Source of the DNA: Paludisphaera borealis
Lineage (GTDB): Bacteria; Planctomycetota; Planctomycetia; Isosphaerales; Isosphaeraceae
Assembly (NCBI RefSeq): GCF_001956985.1
Contig: NZ_CP019082.1
Location: 1,178,001 to 1,242,000, forward strand
Length of the DNA: 64,000 nucleotides
Direction: 5' to 3'
Position numbers and translations under genes: made by a program. The notes beneath the pieces are model-generated. The model saw only the letters and a list, made by a program, of their open reading frames with translations. It ran no database searches and had not been told where the DNA came from. Each line of letters begins with the position of its first letter. The stretch's first letter is position 1. Below are positions 48,096-57,186 of this stretch, in pieces.

Positions 48096-50987
48096 ATGCA
48101 GGCGACGATTTTGGTGTTGATCGCCCTCACCGGCCAGTTCGGGCAGCCGGGACAGCCTGGTCAGCCGGGCCAGCCAGGGCAGCCGAAGGCGAGCGGCGGC
48201 ACGTATGCGCGGTCGCTCGCCGCCGGCCGGCTGGACCAACCCACGCTCGACGCCGAAGGGTACGGCGAGACGAAGGCGTTCCATCGCGAGGACGACGGCC
48301 TCCGCGTCATCCTGGCGCCGGGCGCCAAGGAGACCGGCTGGAAGACGCCCCAGCAAATGCGGTTCGGCGGCGATTTCACGCTGTCGGCCGACTTCGTCGT
48401 CAAGAAGATTCCCAAGCCGGCGATCGAGGACGGCGTGGCGATCGGCCTGGCGATCGCCTTCAACGACATCACCCAGCCCGACGTCACCTTCATCCGCCTC
48501 ACCGAGACCACCGGCGCCGAGGTTTATCGCGCCTTCGACAAGGCGTCGGCCGACCCCAATCAGATGCAGAATCAGATGATGATGCAAATGCAGATGGGGG
48601 GAATGGTCATGATGCGAGGCGGGATGCCGCCCGGCGGCAAGCCTCCCAAGCCCCCGAGGCGGACGTTCCCGGCGGCCGGCGAATCGGTCCGCCTGGAGCT
48701 GCAGCGCGAGGGGCAGGTCATCCGGTTTCAGGTCCTCGACGGCAAGTCGGCCAAGCCTCGGTATCTCGGCCAGATTCCGACTCAGGGGCCGATGGACATA
48801 GCGGCCGTCAAGCTGTTCGTCGTCAACCGCAACGGCGCCGAGCCGATCAACGTGCTGTTCAAGGACCTGAAGCTTCGCGCCGACCGCATCAGCGGCCTGG
48901 GCGCCACCGTCCGTTCCGTGTTCGACGAGGTCGTCTACGGCGAGCCGACGTCGATCGAGAACGGCGTGCTCATCGTCGGCGGCCAGCCCAAGACGCCCGC
49001 CGCCGGCGCGACCCCGAACCCGGCCGCCGCCATGCCCGCGGCGATGCCGCCGGGGATGGTCACAACGCGCGTTCGGGCCGGTCGGGTCATCGCCGCCCCC
49101 GCGGGAGCGATGGTCGTGATGGCTGCTCCCGTCGCGGCGGCTCCGGTGCAGGTCGCGGCGGCTCCGGTTCAGGCCGCCGCCCCGGCCGCGGCTGCCGCGG
49201 CTCCGGCTCAGGCGCCGGCCAAACCGGCGGACCCCAAGAAGCCGGCCGACGTGTTCGCCGCCGACGCCGCGCCGTCGGACGTCTTCGCCGACTCGAAGAA
49301 GCCGGTCGACGTGTTCGCCGCCGACGCCGCGCCGTCGGACGTCTTCGCCGATCCGGCGGGCTTGCTCGCGCAGGCGACGCTCCCGAAGCCCAAGGCCAAG
49401 ATCCCGCTCGACGAGGTCGAGAGCATCCGGTTCGAGCGGACTCCGACCTTGACCGCGCGGCTGATCGGCCAGCCGAACCTCGACTTCACCCAGGCCGCCC
49501 CGACGCCGGAAGAAGCCGCCAAGGCGGCCGAGGCGGCGAAGAAGCCCGACGATCCCAAGAAGAAAGCCGACGACAAGAAGCCCGACGGCAGCGACGACGT
49601 CGCGGCGCCCGCGCCCGGGACGACGATCGTGCGGACGGCCAAGATCGACCCCAAGAAGAACGGGATTCGCGACCTGCAAATCGCCCTCTTCGGCCTTCGC
49701 CCCTCGAAGATCCGCCAGGTCATGGTCAACTGCCAGACCGACAAGGGCGCCACGGTCTGGCAGCTCGACACCACCGGCTCGCAGAGCTGGCCGCTGGTGG
49801 TCCACCGGGCCGGCACCGAGATCTCGGCCGATCTTTTTCTTGAGCCTCCGCCGGCCGACTGCCATCAGAAGAGCTTCACGATCAACATCACCTACGAGGA
49901 CAATCAGTCGGCCAACGCCAACTTCCAGGCTGACAAGCATTGCGATCCCAAGCTGGCCGTCGACCCCAAGACGCCGGGGGTCGAGGCGCTCGACGCCTGG
50001 GTCTATCTGACGGGCGATGAGAAGCTGTTCGGCAAGCTGGGCGACGTCGTCGACGACAAGCTTCATCTCGCGACCCCCTGGAACGACCAGCTTGAAATCC
50101 CGCTGGCGCGGGTCGCCGCCGTCCATCTCGGCCTGCTCGACCGCAAGGAGACCCCCGAGTCGTTCGCCAAGCGGCTGAAGGCGCGCGGGTCGGAAGACCT
50201 GCTGCTGGCGCAGACCCGGAAGGGCGAGGTCGTCGCCATCGCCGGCGTGCTCGAAAGCATCAAGGGGGACCGCCTGAGCTTTCTTTACCAGGGGAAGTCG
50301 CGCTCCTTGCCGCTCAAGCAGGTCGAGGGGCTGATCGTCGCCGCCCGTTCGGAATCGCGTCATGACGAGCTGCGGCCGACCTTCACGATGGCGGGCGAGG
50401 TGGCGGTGTCGGGCCGCTGGAAGGACCTCGACGCGACCGTCTGGAAGGTCGAGGCGCCGTGGGGGCAGGAGATGAAGCTGCCGGCCGCCGAGATCCAGGA
50501 GGTTCGCTTCCGGGGCGGCAAGATGACGTACCTGTCGGACCTGGAGCCGACCAAGGTCGAGGAGGCCTCGTACTTCGGCCATCGGTTCCCCTGGCGGCGC
50601 AACGTCGGCCTGACGGGCGACAAGCTCAAGATGAACGGCGAGATCTACGAGCGCGGGATCGCCGTCCACTCGCGATCGGTGCTGACCTACGATCTCGACG
50701 GCCGCTTCGAGACGTTCGAGACCCTGGTCGGGTTCGACGACGCCGCGCGGGGCAAGGGCCGGGTCGTGTGCCGGGTCTTCGCCGACGGCAAGGAGATCTA
50801 CGCCAATCCCGACCTCCGGGCCGACGCTCCGCCGGTCGCCTTGAAGCTGTCGGTCGCGTCGGCCCAGCAGCTCCGGCTCGAAGTCGATTACGGTCGCGAG
50901 CAAGACACCGGCGACCGCGTGATCTGGGCCAACGCCCGCCTCTTCCGCTCGACGGCGCCGAAGCCCGTCGTGGCGATCTCGCGATGA
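48096..50987 (+). CDS. secreted NPCBM/NEW2 domain protein with collagen-like and low-complexity repeats
   Basis: A 963-residue protein from ATG 48096 (MQATILVLIALTG). Directly after the signal comes a collagen-like run of five Gly-Gln-Pro triplets. A LamG-like beta domain follows (about 40-280, with a Met/Gln-rich insert near 155-175). Then a Pro/Ala-rich region contains two nearly identical 20-residue units (KKPxDVFAADAAPSDVFADx). Further on are two regulatory-looking beta domains and a terminal NPCBM domain (about 835-960: IYERGIAVHSRSVLTYDLDG, RVVCRVFADGKEIYANPDLR), which is a carbohydrate-binding module. It is probably a surface or periplasmic glycan-binding protein in this operon. Confidence 0.85.
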   Translation: MQATILVLIALTGQFGQPGQPGQPGQPGQPKASGGTYARSLAAGRLDQPTLDAEGYGETKAFHREDDGLRVILAPGAKETGWKTPQQMRFGGDFTLSADFVVKKIPKPAIEDGVAIGLAIAFNDITQPDVTFIRLTETTGAEVYRAFDKASADPNQMQNQMMMQMQMGGMVMMRGGMPPGGKPPKPPRRTFPAAGESVRLELQREGQVIRFQVLDGKSAKPRYLGQIPTQGPMDIAAVKLFVVNRNGAEPINVLFKDLKLRADRISGLGATVRSVFDEVVYGEPTSIENGVLIVGGQPKTPAAGATPNPAAAMPAAMPPGMVTTRVRAGRVIAAPAGAMVVMAAPVAAAPVQVAAAPVQAAAPAAAAAAPAQAPAKPADPKKPADVFAADAAPSDVFADSKKPVDVFAADAAPSDVFADPAGLLAQATLPKPKAKIPLDEVESIRFERTPTLTARLIGQPNLDFTQAAPTPEEAAKAAEAAKKPDDPKKKADDKKPDGSDDVAAPAPGTTIVRTAKIDPKKNGIRDLQIALFGLRPSKIRQVMVNCQTDKGATVWQLDTTGSQSWPLVVHRAGTEISADLFLEPPPADCHQKSFTINITYEDNQSANANFQADKHCDPKLAVDPKTPGVEALDAWVYLTGDEKLFGKLGDVVDDKLHLATPWNDQLEIPLARVAAVHLGLLDRKETPESFAKRLKARGSEDLLLAQTRKGEVVAIAGVLESIKGDRLSFLYQGKSRSLPLKQVEGLIVAARSESRHDELRPTFTMAGEVAVSGRWKDLDATVWKVEAPWGQEMKLPAAEIQEVRFRGGKMTYLSDLEPTKVEEASYFGHRFPWRRNVGLTGDKLKMNGEIYERGIAVHSRSVLTYDLDGRFETFETLVGFDDAARGKGRVVCRVFADGKEIYANPDLRADAPPVALKLSVASAQQLRLEVDYGREQDTGDRVIWANARLFRSTAPKPVVAISR
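48141..48185 (+). repeat. five 9-bp units encoding Gly-Gln-Pro
   Basis: GGxCAGCCx is repeated five times in frame, near the N-terminus of the NPCBM protein. Third positions vary, which suggests selection on the protein and not recent slippage. Confidence 0.85.
49236..49355 (+). repeat. 60-bp tandem duplication in the NPCBM gene
   Basis: Units 49236-49295 and 49296-49355 differ at one base over the first 55 and a few at the end. They encode the 20-residue DVFAADAAPSDVFAD-type units. The near identity indicates a recent duplication or gene-conversion-like homogenisation. Confidence 0.85.
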
Positions 50988-51026
50988 CCGGCCCCGGCTA
51001 AGATTCTGGACAAGGTGATTCGACCC

Positions 51027-52757
51027 ATGCGTACGCCGCTCGCCCGATTCCTCGGTTCGACCCTTGCCCTCGTGCTGCTCCTGGGCGTTTCGTTGGCGTC
51101 CTCGGGTTTCGAGGACGGGGCCAAGCCTCCGTCGAAAGATCCGGGCAAAGCCGAGCCGCAGACGCCGATCGAGGTGAACGAATGGTCGATCTGGGTCGGC
51201 AACCCCGGCCAGACGACGATCAACTCCCTCAAGTTCTACCGCAACCCGATGCCGAACTCCGTCGGCACGAGCCGGCCGAAGCTCGACGACAAGGAACTGG
51301 CCGCGAAGTTTCCGATCGCGCCGGTGTCGATCGTCCAGTTCTTCGGCGACCCGAGCAAAGACGTGGACGTCGACCTCCGGGTCAAGAAGGGGAGCGTCCT
51401 CTCGCACTGGCCGGCGAGCAAGGAATACACCGGCCGCCTCCACTGGTTCGGCGCGGAGCTGAAGAACGAGCCGCCGGCGGGCGTCCCCCAGAGCTATCTG
51501 CCCGACGACCACTGGCTGCACAAGCTCCGCGAGAACGCGTCGGCCCTGTACCTCCGGTACGAGTCGCACTACGAGCGGTTCATCGCCTACGACGCGGAGC
51601 TGACGATCCCGATCCCGGTGAAGCTCCGGGGCGGGCCCGACGAGTATACGCTTCAGAACATGACCAATCGCCGCCTCGTCGACGTCGCGGTGATCGCCCC
51701 CAGCGACGACGGCTTCCGCGTCGGCTGGCTCGACGAGCTTCCCGCCGCGGCGACCGACAAGCAGGCCGAGGAAGAAGCGAAGGAGAAGGAAAAGAAGGCC
51801 GCCGAGGCGAAGAAGGCCGTCGATCCGGCGAAGAAGGCCGCCGACGACAAGGCGAAGGCCGACGGCCTGTTCCGCGAGGCCGAGGAGAAGCCCAAGGAGA
51901 AAGAGGAAGCCCTCCCCCCCTTGCCGGCCGAGGGCGACGCCACCGTGCAAGCCCGGGTCGATCAGCTTCTCAACCAGTCGATCACGCTGGTCGTCGAGCA
52001 CGCTCCGCGCCGCGAACTGCTCAACATGGTCGGCACTCAGGCGCGGCTGCGGTTGGAGTTCGACGACCGCGCGATCGCCAAGGAGAAGATCGACCTGACC
52101 CAGCCGACGGGCCTCAAGGCCGCGGGGGTCGCCATCCGCGACGCGCTCGCCGACTTGCTGGGCAACGTCGGGCTCAGCTACCGCGTGACGGAGGAAGGCC
52201 GGCTGTACATCACCACGGCCGCCCGGCTCGCCGAGGAGGCGAACAAGAAAGGAGCCGTGGTCGAGGGGCCGCCCGTCAAGCTCGTGATGTCGCAGCCCCG
52301 CAAGCCGACCGACCCTTCCTATCACGAACTCACGCGCGACGCCATGACCCGACGCCTGGAAGGTCAAGGCCTCCGCAAGGACGTCGTCCAGTTGATCCTG
52401 GATACGCACGGGAAGGCGCTTTTCGAGCCGGGCGAGCTGATCGTCCTGGCCCACCTGGCGCGCGAGACGATCGACGAGACGGTGGTCCTCGACGTCTTTC
52501 CACCGCCGAAGAAGTTCGTGCGGTCGGCCCTGGTCGTCGTCCACGGCGTCGATCCCCGGCTTCAGGACCGGGCGCGCCAACTGGTGAAGCAGCTCGGCGA
52601 TAAGGCGTACAAGACCCGCGAATCGGCCGAGTCCCGCCTCCTCGCCCTGGGGCCGGTCGCCGTCCCCGCCCTGGAAGACGCCCTCCGCGACAAGGACGTC
52701 GAGATCGCCTTCCGAGCCGAGCGGCTCCTGCTGAAACTTAATCGCTCGGTGCCCTGA
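51027..52757 (+). CDS. secreted protein with STN-like and HEAT-like segments, unknown function
   Basis: About 576 residues from ATG 51027 (a GTG at 51015 adds four). The signal peptide is FLGSTLALVLLLGVSLASSG. The first 230 residues are beta-rich (NEWSIWVGNPGQTTINSLKF). An Ala/Lys/Glu-rich helical linker (about 240-305) separates them from a domain (about 310-410) that resembles the secretin and TonB short N-terminal fold: ELLNMVGTQARLRLEFDDRA, ALADLLGNVGLSYRVTEEGR, LYITTAARLAEEANK. The C-terminus ends in a HEAT-like pair (YKTRESAESRLLALGPVAVP). It is the last gene of the long plus-strand run; 160 bases without a gene follow. Confidence 0.8.
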   Translation: MRTPLARFLGSTLALVLLLGVSLASSGFEDGAKPPSKDPGKAEPQTPIEVNEWSIWVGNPGQTTINSLKFYRNPMPNSVGTSRPKLDDKELAAKFPIAPVSIVQFFGDPSKDVDVDLRVKKGSVLSHWPASKEYTGRLHWFGAELKNEPPAGVPQSYLPDDHWLHKLRENASALYLRYESHYERFIAYDAELTIPIPVKLRGGPDEYTLQNMTNRRLVDVAVIAPSDDGFRVGWLDELPAAATDKQAEEEAKEKEKKAAEAKKAVDPAKKAADDKAKADGLFREAEEKPKEKEEALPPLPAEGDATVQARVDQLLNQSITLVVEHAPRRELLNMVGTQARLRLEFDDRAIAKEKIDLTQPTGLKAAGVAIRDALADLLGNVGLSYRVTEEGRLYITTAARLAEEANKKGAVVEGPPVKLVMSQPRKPTDPSYHELTRDAMTRRLEGQGLRKDVVQLILDTHGKALFEPGELIVLAHLARETIDETVVLDVFPPPKKFVRSALVVVHGVDPRLQDRARQLVKQLGDKAYKTRESAESRLLALGPVAVPALEDALRDKDVEIAFRAERLLLKLNRSVP

Positions 52758-52919
52758 AAACCGTCGGCCCATGAGGTCGCAATTCGTTTTCCTCGTGGCT
52801 GACTCGTCGAGCGGCATGCGCTTTGCGATATTTCCCCTTCGCCGCCGTGGAACCTCCCGCGTTTCGTTCACAGCTTGAACGATTCGCGGCTTGTCCTTGG
52901 ATACGAAAGGGGACGAACG

Positions 52920-53171
52920 ATGACTGCGCGGATCAAGCGTCGCGAGGACGTGAATCCGGAACGGGGCGAGCACGAGTACGGCGACGTCGTGTTCGCGGAC
53001 TCCGTCAACAACAAGTATCCGATTGACAGTGCCGAGCACGTGCGCGCGGCGTGGAGCTACATCAACCACGCTGACAACGCCGCGAAGTATAGCGCTGACG
53101 AGGTGAAAACCATCAAGTCTCGCATCAAGAAAGCGGCCAAGACGCACGGCGTCGAGATCAGTGACGACTGA
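52920..53171 (+). CDS. DUF6582 family small protein
   Basis: An 83-residue protein from ATG 52920, preceded by AAAGGGG; an in-frame start at 52875 adds 15 residues. It is lysine-rich and has the family pattern: FADSVNNKYPIDSAEHVRAA, WSYINHADNAAKYSADEVKT, IKSRIKKAAKTHGVEI. I recall such sequences as small proteins encoded in bacteria and phages; function is unknown, and the basic helices could bind nucleic acid. It is probably monocistronic, as gaps of 160 and 114 bases flank it. Confidence 0.82.
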   Translation: MTARIKRREDVNPERGEHEYGDVVFADSVNNKYPIDSAEHVRAAWSYINHADNAAKYSADEVKTIKSRIKKAAKTHGVEISDD

Positions 53172-53285
53172 CGGCCGCTTCGGCTCGACGTCGGCCCCAA
53201 CCGAGACTTCATCTTCCTCAATGCCAACGGGAGTCGGTCCGGCGCAGAGTCCGGCCATCCCCGGATCGTTCCATCTGGAGTGAAC

Positions 53286-53777
53286 ATGACCCAGCAATCT
53301 TCGCCATCGGGCTCCGACAAGGCCGTCACTCGCGAGCAGCTCATCGCCCTTTTGAACGACGACCTGGCGCGCGAGTACCAGGCGATCATCGCCTACGTGG
53401 TGTACTCGCAGGTGTTGAAAGGGCCGGAATACATGGCGATCGCCGGCGAACTTGAGATCCATGCCGGCGAGGAACTGGCCCACGCCCTGACGATCGCCAA
53501 GCAGATCGATTACCTTGGCGGTATGCCTTGCGTCACACCCAAGCCGGTCAAGACGTCGGAGAAGGCCAAGGAGATGCTCCGCTTCGACCTCGACAACGAG
53601 AACGAGACGATTCGCAACTACCGCCAGCGCGTTCGCCAGTGCGAGACGCTCGGCGAGTACGCCCTGGCCGAACAACTTCGCTCGATCCTGGTTCAGGAGC
53701 AGGAGCACCAGATCGACCTGGCGACCGCCCTGGGCGTGGACGTCCCCGACGTCACCAAGCCGGACGAGCGCGCCTGA
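53286..53777 (+). CDS. ferritin-like / bacterioferritin-type protein
   Basis: A 163-residue four-helix protein; GTG 53280 is an alternative two codons upstream. Iron-site residues are placed as in ferritin-like diiron proteins: ALLNDDLAREYQAIIAYVVY, then GELEIHAGEELAHALTIAKQ with ExxH, and LRSILVQEQEHQIDLATALG with a second ExxH. It lacks the methionine heme ligand pattern that I would expect for heme-binding Bfr, so it may be heme-free. The likely role is iron storage or peroxide protection in the cytoplasm. Neighbours give no further hint. Confidence 0.87.
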   Translation: MTQQSSPSGSDKAVTREQLIALLNDDLAREYQAIIAYVVYSQVLKGPEYMAIAGELEIHAGEELAHALTIAKQIDYLGGMPCVTPKPVKTSEKAKEMLRFDLDNENETIRNYRQRVRQCETLGEYALAEQLRSILVQEQEHQIDLATALGVDVPDVTKPDERA

Positions 53778-53884
53778 GGCGCATTCGGCGGACGACCTGG
53801 TTTTGGTGGCCGAACCTGGGCCGTTCGCCGAACACTATCAGACGGCCAATCCCGATTCAGCTCCGATTCGATAGGAACTCCACG

Positions 53885-54139
53885 ATGGATGAGGAAGAAT
53901 TGCATGAGGTCGAAGTCGTCATCGAACCTCGCTTCGAGCGACTGGAAGAGCTGGGCGTGAGCCTGGAAGAATTTGAAGAGGCGATTTCGAAGGCGCTGGA
54001 CGAGTATCACGATCTGATCGAGAGCCAGGGCGATCCGGACGAGACCCCCAGCATCGATCAGCTCAGGGTCCAGATCGGGGACAGGGATTTCCTGCTCGGC
54101 GAGATTGCGGAAATCCAAATTACCGGCGACCTGGACTGA
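53885..54139 (+). CDS. small acidic hypothetical protein
   Basis: An 84-residue protein, strongly acidic (about 30 Asp and Glu). It begins MDEEELHEVEVVIEPRF, has a helix SLEEFEEAISKALDEYHDLI, and ends with a beta pair VQIGDRDFLLGEIAEIQITG. No signal peptide or known family. It is embedded in a longer frame that opens at 53528 inside the ferritin-like gene, but only the part from ATG 53885 has coding character. It precedes the HAD gene by 30 bases and may share its transcript. Confidence 0.7.
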   Translation: MDEEELHEVEVVIEPRFERLEELGVSLEEFEEAISKALDEYHDLIESQGDPDETPSIDQLRVQIGDRDFLLGEIAEIQITGDLD

Positions 54140-54169
54140 CCGATCGGCGGGAAAGAAGTTCGAGGCGAT

Positions 54170-54892
54170 ATGAAGACCCACGATCCGACGACCGCCGCCA
54201 CCGCGACCGCGTTCATCTTCGACCTCGACGGCACGCTCGTCGACAGCGTGTACCAGCACGTCCTCGCTTGGCACGAGGCGCTCTCGCAAGTGGGCATCAA
54301 CCTGGCGGTCTGGACGATCCATCGCAAGATCGGCATGAGCGGCGGTCTGATGGCCAATGCGATCTTGCGCGAGACGGGCGTCGTGCTGAGCGCCGAGGAA
54401 GCCGGCAGCCTGGTGCGTCTCCACGCCGAGGCGTATGCGCGCCTGAGCAGCCAGGTCGTTCCGCTTCCCGGCGCGTGCGAGCTGCTCGCCTACCTGACCG
54501 AGATGAGGGCGCCTTGGGCGATCGCCACCAGCGCGCGGATCGCCGGCGCGCGGCCGACCCTGGAGGCGCTCGGCGTGCCGCCCGGCGTACCGATCGTCAC
54601 CCGCGACGAGGTGGCGCACGCCAAGCCCGACCCCGATCTGTTCCTGGCCGCCGCCGAGCGGTTGAACGTGCCGATCACCAGCGCCGTGGTCGTCGGCGAC
54701 AGCGTCTGGGACCTGCTGGCCGCGCGCCGCGCCCGGGCTCTGGGTGTCGGTCTGCTCTCAGGCGGCTACGGGCAAGACGAGCTCGAACGCGCGGGCGCGT
54801 ATCGGGTTTACAACGATCCGGCCGATTTGCTGCTACATCTCGACGAAGTCGGCCTCCGATCCGTACCGTCGACGCGCCCCGCCGCTCCCTGA
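54170..54892 (+). CDS. HAD family hydrolase (phosphatase-like)
   Basis: A 240-residue HAD-superfamily protein. Motif I is FIFDLDGTLVDSVYQH, motif II ATSARIAGARPTLEALG, motif III lysine in HAKPDPDLFLAAAERL, and motif IV VVVGDSVWDLLAARRA. The helical cap between motifs I and II places it with phosphoglycolate-phosphatase-like enzymes (subfamily IA). The substrate is unknown. ATG 54170 gives a 14-residue lead before motif I. It lies 30 bases after the small acidic gene. Confidence 0.88.
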   Translation: MKTHDPTTAATATAFIFDLDGTLVDSVYQHVLAWHEALSQVGINLAVWTIHRKIGMSGGLMANAILRETGVVLSAEEAGSLVRLHAEAYARLSSQVVPLPGACELLAYLTEMRAPWAIATSARIAGARPTLEALGVPPGVPIVTRDEVAHAKPDPDLFLAAAERLNVPITSAVVVGDSVWDLLAARRARALGVGLLSGGYGQDELERAGAYRVYNDPADLLLHLDEVGLRSVPSTRPAAP

Positions 54893-54954
54893 CGAGAGCC
54901 GATCGCCGTCGATCACTCTCTGGAATCGCCTCGAAGGCGTGAGGAAATCGATCG

Positions 54955-55947
54955 ATGCTGCCGTTGCGTCCGCCGCCGAAGGAGACGATCGAGGGGCTCT
55001 TGCCTCCTCCTCCCGATTTCCCCTGCTTTGCTCACAGCGACGTCGTCCCCTTTCAACCTACGGCGCTGGTGTCGAGCGTGTCGGCGACCGGCTCGTTCCA
55101 GGACGTTAACGCTTGGTGGCTGGCCGATGCGTCGCTGCTGGTCTATGGTGACGCGCCTTCGGTCAAAAGCCGGTTCAACCAATCGCCGCTGCCCGGTTTG
55201 GGATTCTCGATCGACTGGATCCACGACGGCGACGACATCCGAGGCATGGTCCTGAGCGCGGACGACGCCCTGGTGATCGTGTTTCGAGGGACGAAGCTTC
55301 AGCTTCCGGGCATTTCGAGCACTAATCCTCCAAGCATCGTCGACCTGATCCTCGGGAACGAGGACCTCAAGATCGACAGTCGCTTTCTCCCCGCGGCCAG
55401 CCGCGCCGGTGGGCTCGTGCATTCGGGTTTTCTAGAAGCCTTTGCGCGGATCAGCGACCGGCTCGACGCGGTCGTGAAGACGAGGAGCTCGGAGCAAAAG
55501 CTCTGGCTGGCCGGCCACAGCCTGGGAGGGGCCCTGGCCGTGCTCGCCTTGGCCCATCTGGCCGATGACGGGCCGATCGAAGGCGTTTATACGTACGGCT
55601 GCCCGCGCGTCGGCGACCGCGCGTTCGTCGACAGCCTTCCGCCTTGCGTCCATCGCCGGTTCGTGCACCGCGAGGACGTGATCGCGAAGCTTCCGCCGTC
55701 CTGGCCGTTCGCGTACGTCGACGCCGGCGAATTCCAGGCCGTCCCCGACGTGTCGCCGAGAGCGCTGCTGAGCGATCTGAATCAGAGCTTCAGCAACCTC
55801 GCGACGGCCCTGAAACGCTCGATCGAGCAGAAGCGGCTCGACGTCGGCGCAGTCCCCTTCAGCATCGGGGGACTGGCCGACCACGCGCCGGTCTACTACG
55901 CCACGCTTCTATGGAACGCTCTGGCGCAGGGCCTGAATCCGGACTGA
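54955..55947 (+). CDS. lipase class 3 family protein
   Basis: A 330-residue alpha/beta hydrolase. The nucleophile elbow is LWLAGHSLGGALAVLALAHL, preceded by ALVIVFRGTKL and HSGFLEAFARISDRLD, as in fungal class 3 lipases. The likely acid lies in YTYGCPRVGDRAFVD or HREDVIAKLPP, and the histidine in LADHAPVYYATLLWNAL. No signal peptide is visible, so it is probably cytoplasmic or leaderless. Substrate could be acylglycerol or phospholipid. It converges on the transaldolase gene, 32 bases between stops, with no obvious terminator. Confidence 0.87.
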   Translation: MLPLRPPPKETIEGLLPPPPDFPCFAHSDVVPFQPTALVSSVSATGSFQDVNAWWLADASLLVYGDAPSVKSRFNQSPLPGLGFSIDWIHDGDDIRGMVLSADDALVIVFRGTKLQLPGISSTNPPSIVDLILGNEDLKIDSRFLPAASRAGGLVHSGFLEAFARISDRLDAVVKTRSSEQKLWLAGHSLGGALAVLALAHLADDGPIEGVYTYGCPRVGDRAFVDSLPPCVHRRFVHREDVIAKLPPSWPFAYVDAGEFQAVPDVSPRALLSDLNQSFSNLATALKRSIEQKRLDVGAVPFSIGGLADHAPVYYATLLWNALAQGLNPD

Positions 55948-55979
55948 GTGAGGGCGAGGCAAGTTTCAGTCGAACGACG

Positions 55980-56954
55980 TCAGACGCCGACCGGCTGCTT
56001 CATGAGCTTGGCGACGACCTTCTGGAGGCTGACCAGGTCGGCGGCGAACTTGCGGATGCCTTCGGAAAGCTTTTCGGTGGCCATGGCGTCTTCGTTGAGC
56101 ATCCAGCGGAACGCCTTCTCGTCGAGGTGGATCTTGGACTCGGCGTCGCCGTTCTTGGTGTCGGGCGAGAGCCTGCGCGTGAGCGGCTGGTCGGTCTCCT
56201 CAAGCGTCTTGAGCAGCTCGGGAGCGATCGTCAGCAGGTCGCAGCCCGCGAGTTCGACGATCTCGCCGATGTTGCGGAAGCTCGCGCCCATGACCTCGGT
56301 CTTGTAGCCGTGGCTCTTGAAGTAGCGATAGATCCGCTGAACCGAGTGGACGCCCGGGTCTTCGGTCGGCGCGATCTCCTTGACGCCGCGGTCCTTCAGG
56401 TACCAGTCGTGAATCCGGCCGACGAACGGCGAGATCAACGTGACGCCCGCCTCGGCGCAGGCGACGGCCTGAGGAAAGCTGAACAGCAGCGTGAGGTTGC
56501 AGTGGATGCCCTCTTTTTCAAGCTGCTCGGCGGCCTTGATCCCCTCCCAGGTGGAGGCGATCTTGATCAAAATCCGCTTGCGATCGACGCCTTGCTTGGC
56601 GTAAAGCTCGATCAGCCGGTGCGCCTTGGCGACGGTCGCCTTGGTGTCGAACGACAGGTGCGCGTCGACTTCGGTCGAGACCCGGCCAGGGATGATCTCG
56701 AGAATCTCCTTGCCGAACCCCACCGCCAGCTTGTCGAGGCAGGCGTCGAGCTGCGCCTCGGGCGCGGTCTCGGTCGACTGCGCGAACTCGACCGCGTCCT
56801 GGACGATCCGCTGGTACTGCGGCATCTGGGCGGCTTTATAAAGCAGCGAGGGGTTCGTCGTCGCGTCCTGGGGACGGTACCGGGCGATGGCCTCGATGTC
56901 TCCGGTGTCGGCGACCACCACCGTCATGCCGCGCAACTGTTCCAGCAAGCTCAT
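55980..56954 (-). CDS. tal: transaldolase
   Basis: 324 residues from ATG 56954 ([19 protein letters not shown]), the typical length of TalB-type transaldolases; the frame extends upstream with unlikely sequence. It transfers a dihydroxyacetone unit between sedoheptulose-7-phosphate and glyceraldehyde-3-phosphate in the pentose phosphate pathway. The Schiff-base lysine is in [20 protein letters not shown]. Other conserved parts are [40 protein letters not shown] and LISPFVGRI. Divergent from the HAD gene at 57187. Confidence 0.95.
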   Translation of the reverse strand: MSLLEQLRGMTVVVADTGDIEAIARYRPQDATTNPSLLYKAAQMPQYQRIVQDAVEFAQSTETAPEAQLDACLDKLAVGFGKEILEIIPGRVSTEVDAHLSFDTKATVAKAHRLIELYAKQGVDRKRILIKIASTWEGIKAAEQLEKEGIHCNLTLLFSFPQAVACAEAGVTLISPFVGRIHDWYLKDRGVKEIAPTEDPGVHSVQRIYRYFKSHGYKTEVMGASFRNIGEIVELAGCDLLTIAPELLKTLEETDQPLTRRLSPDTKNGDAESKIHLDEKAFRWMLNEDAMATEKLSEGIRKFAADLVSLQKVVAKLMKQPVGV

Positions 56955-57186
56955 TTCCAGGTCCTCGATCGCTGTCGTCTCGGAAGAAACGTGTTCTCGT
57001 TCGGGGTCGATTGGGTCGCAGGTCATTATAGCGGTCCGAGGGTGGTTGCGAAAACGGAGAAGACGACGACCTGGCTGGGAGCGGGCGTCGAAGATGGTAA
57101 ACTCGTCCGGTCGCGACCCGGACGAGGACGCTCGACGCCGACGTATGGGAACGCCGAAGCCTCGGGGAGAGGGAGCCGTGAACTTG

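Noticed and set aside
52875-52903. TTGAAC-17-TGGATA as promoter of the DUF6582 gene
   Set aside because: It would place the transcription start inside the ribosome-binding site of ATG 52920.
47847-53708. A 1953-codon open frame on the minus strand
   Set aside because: It runs antisense across four convincing plus-strand genes and their gaps. Its sequence is Arg/Gly/Leu-rich without domains. Long antisense frames are expected where codons favour G or C at the third position.
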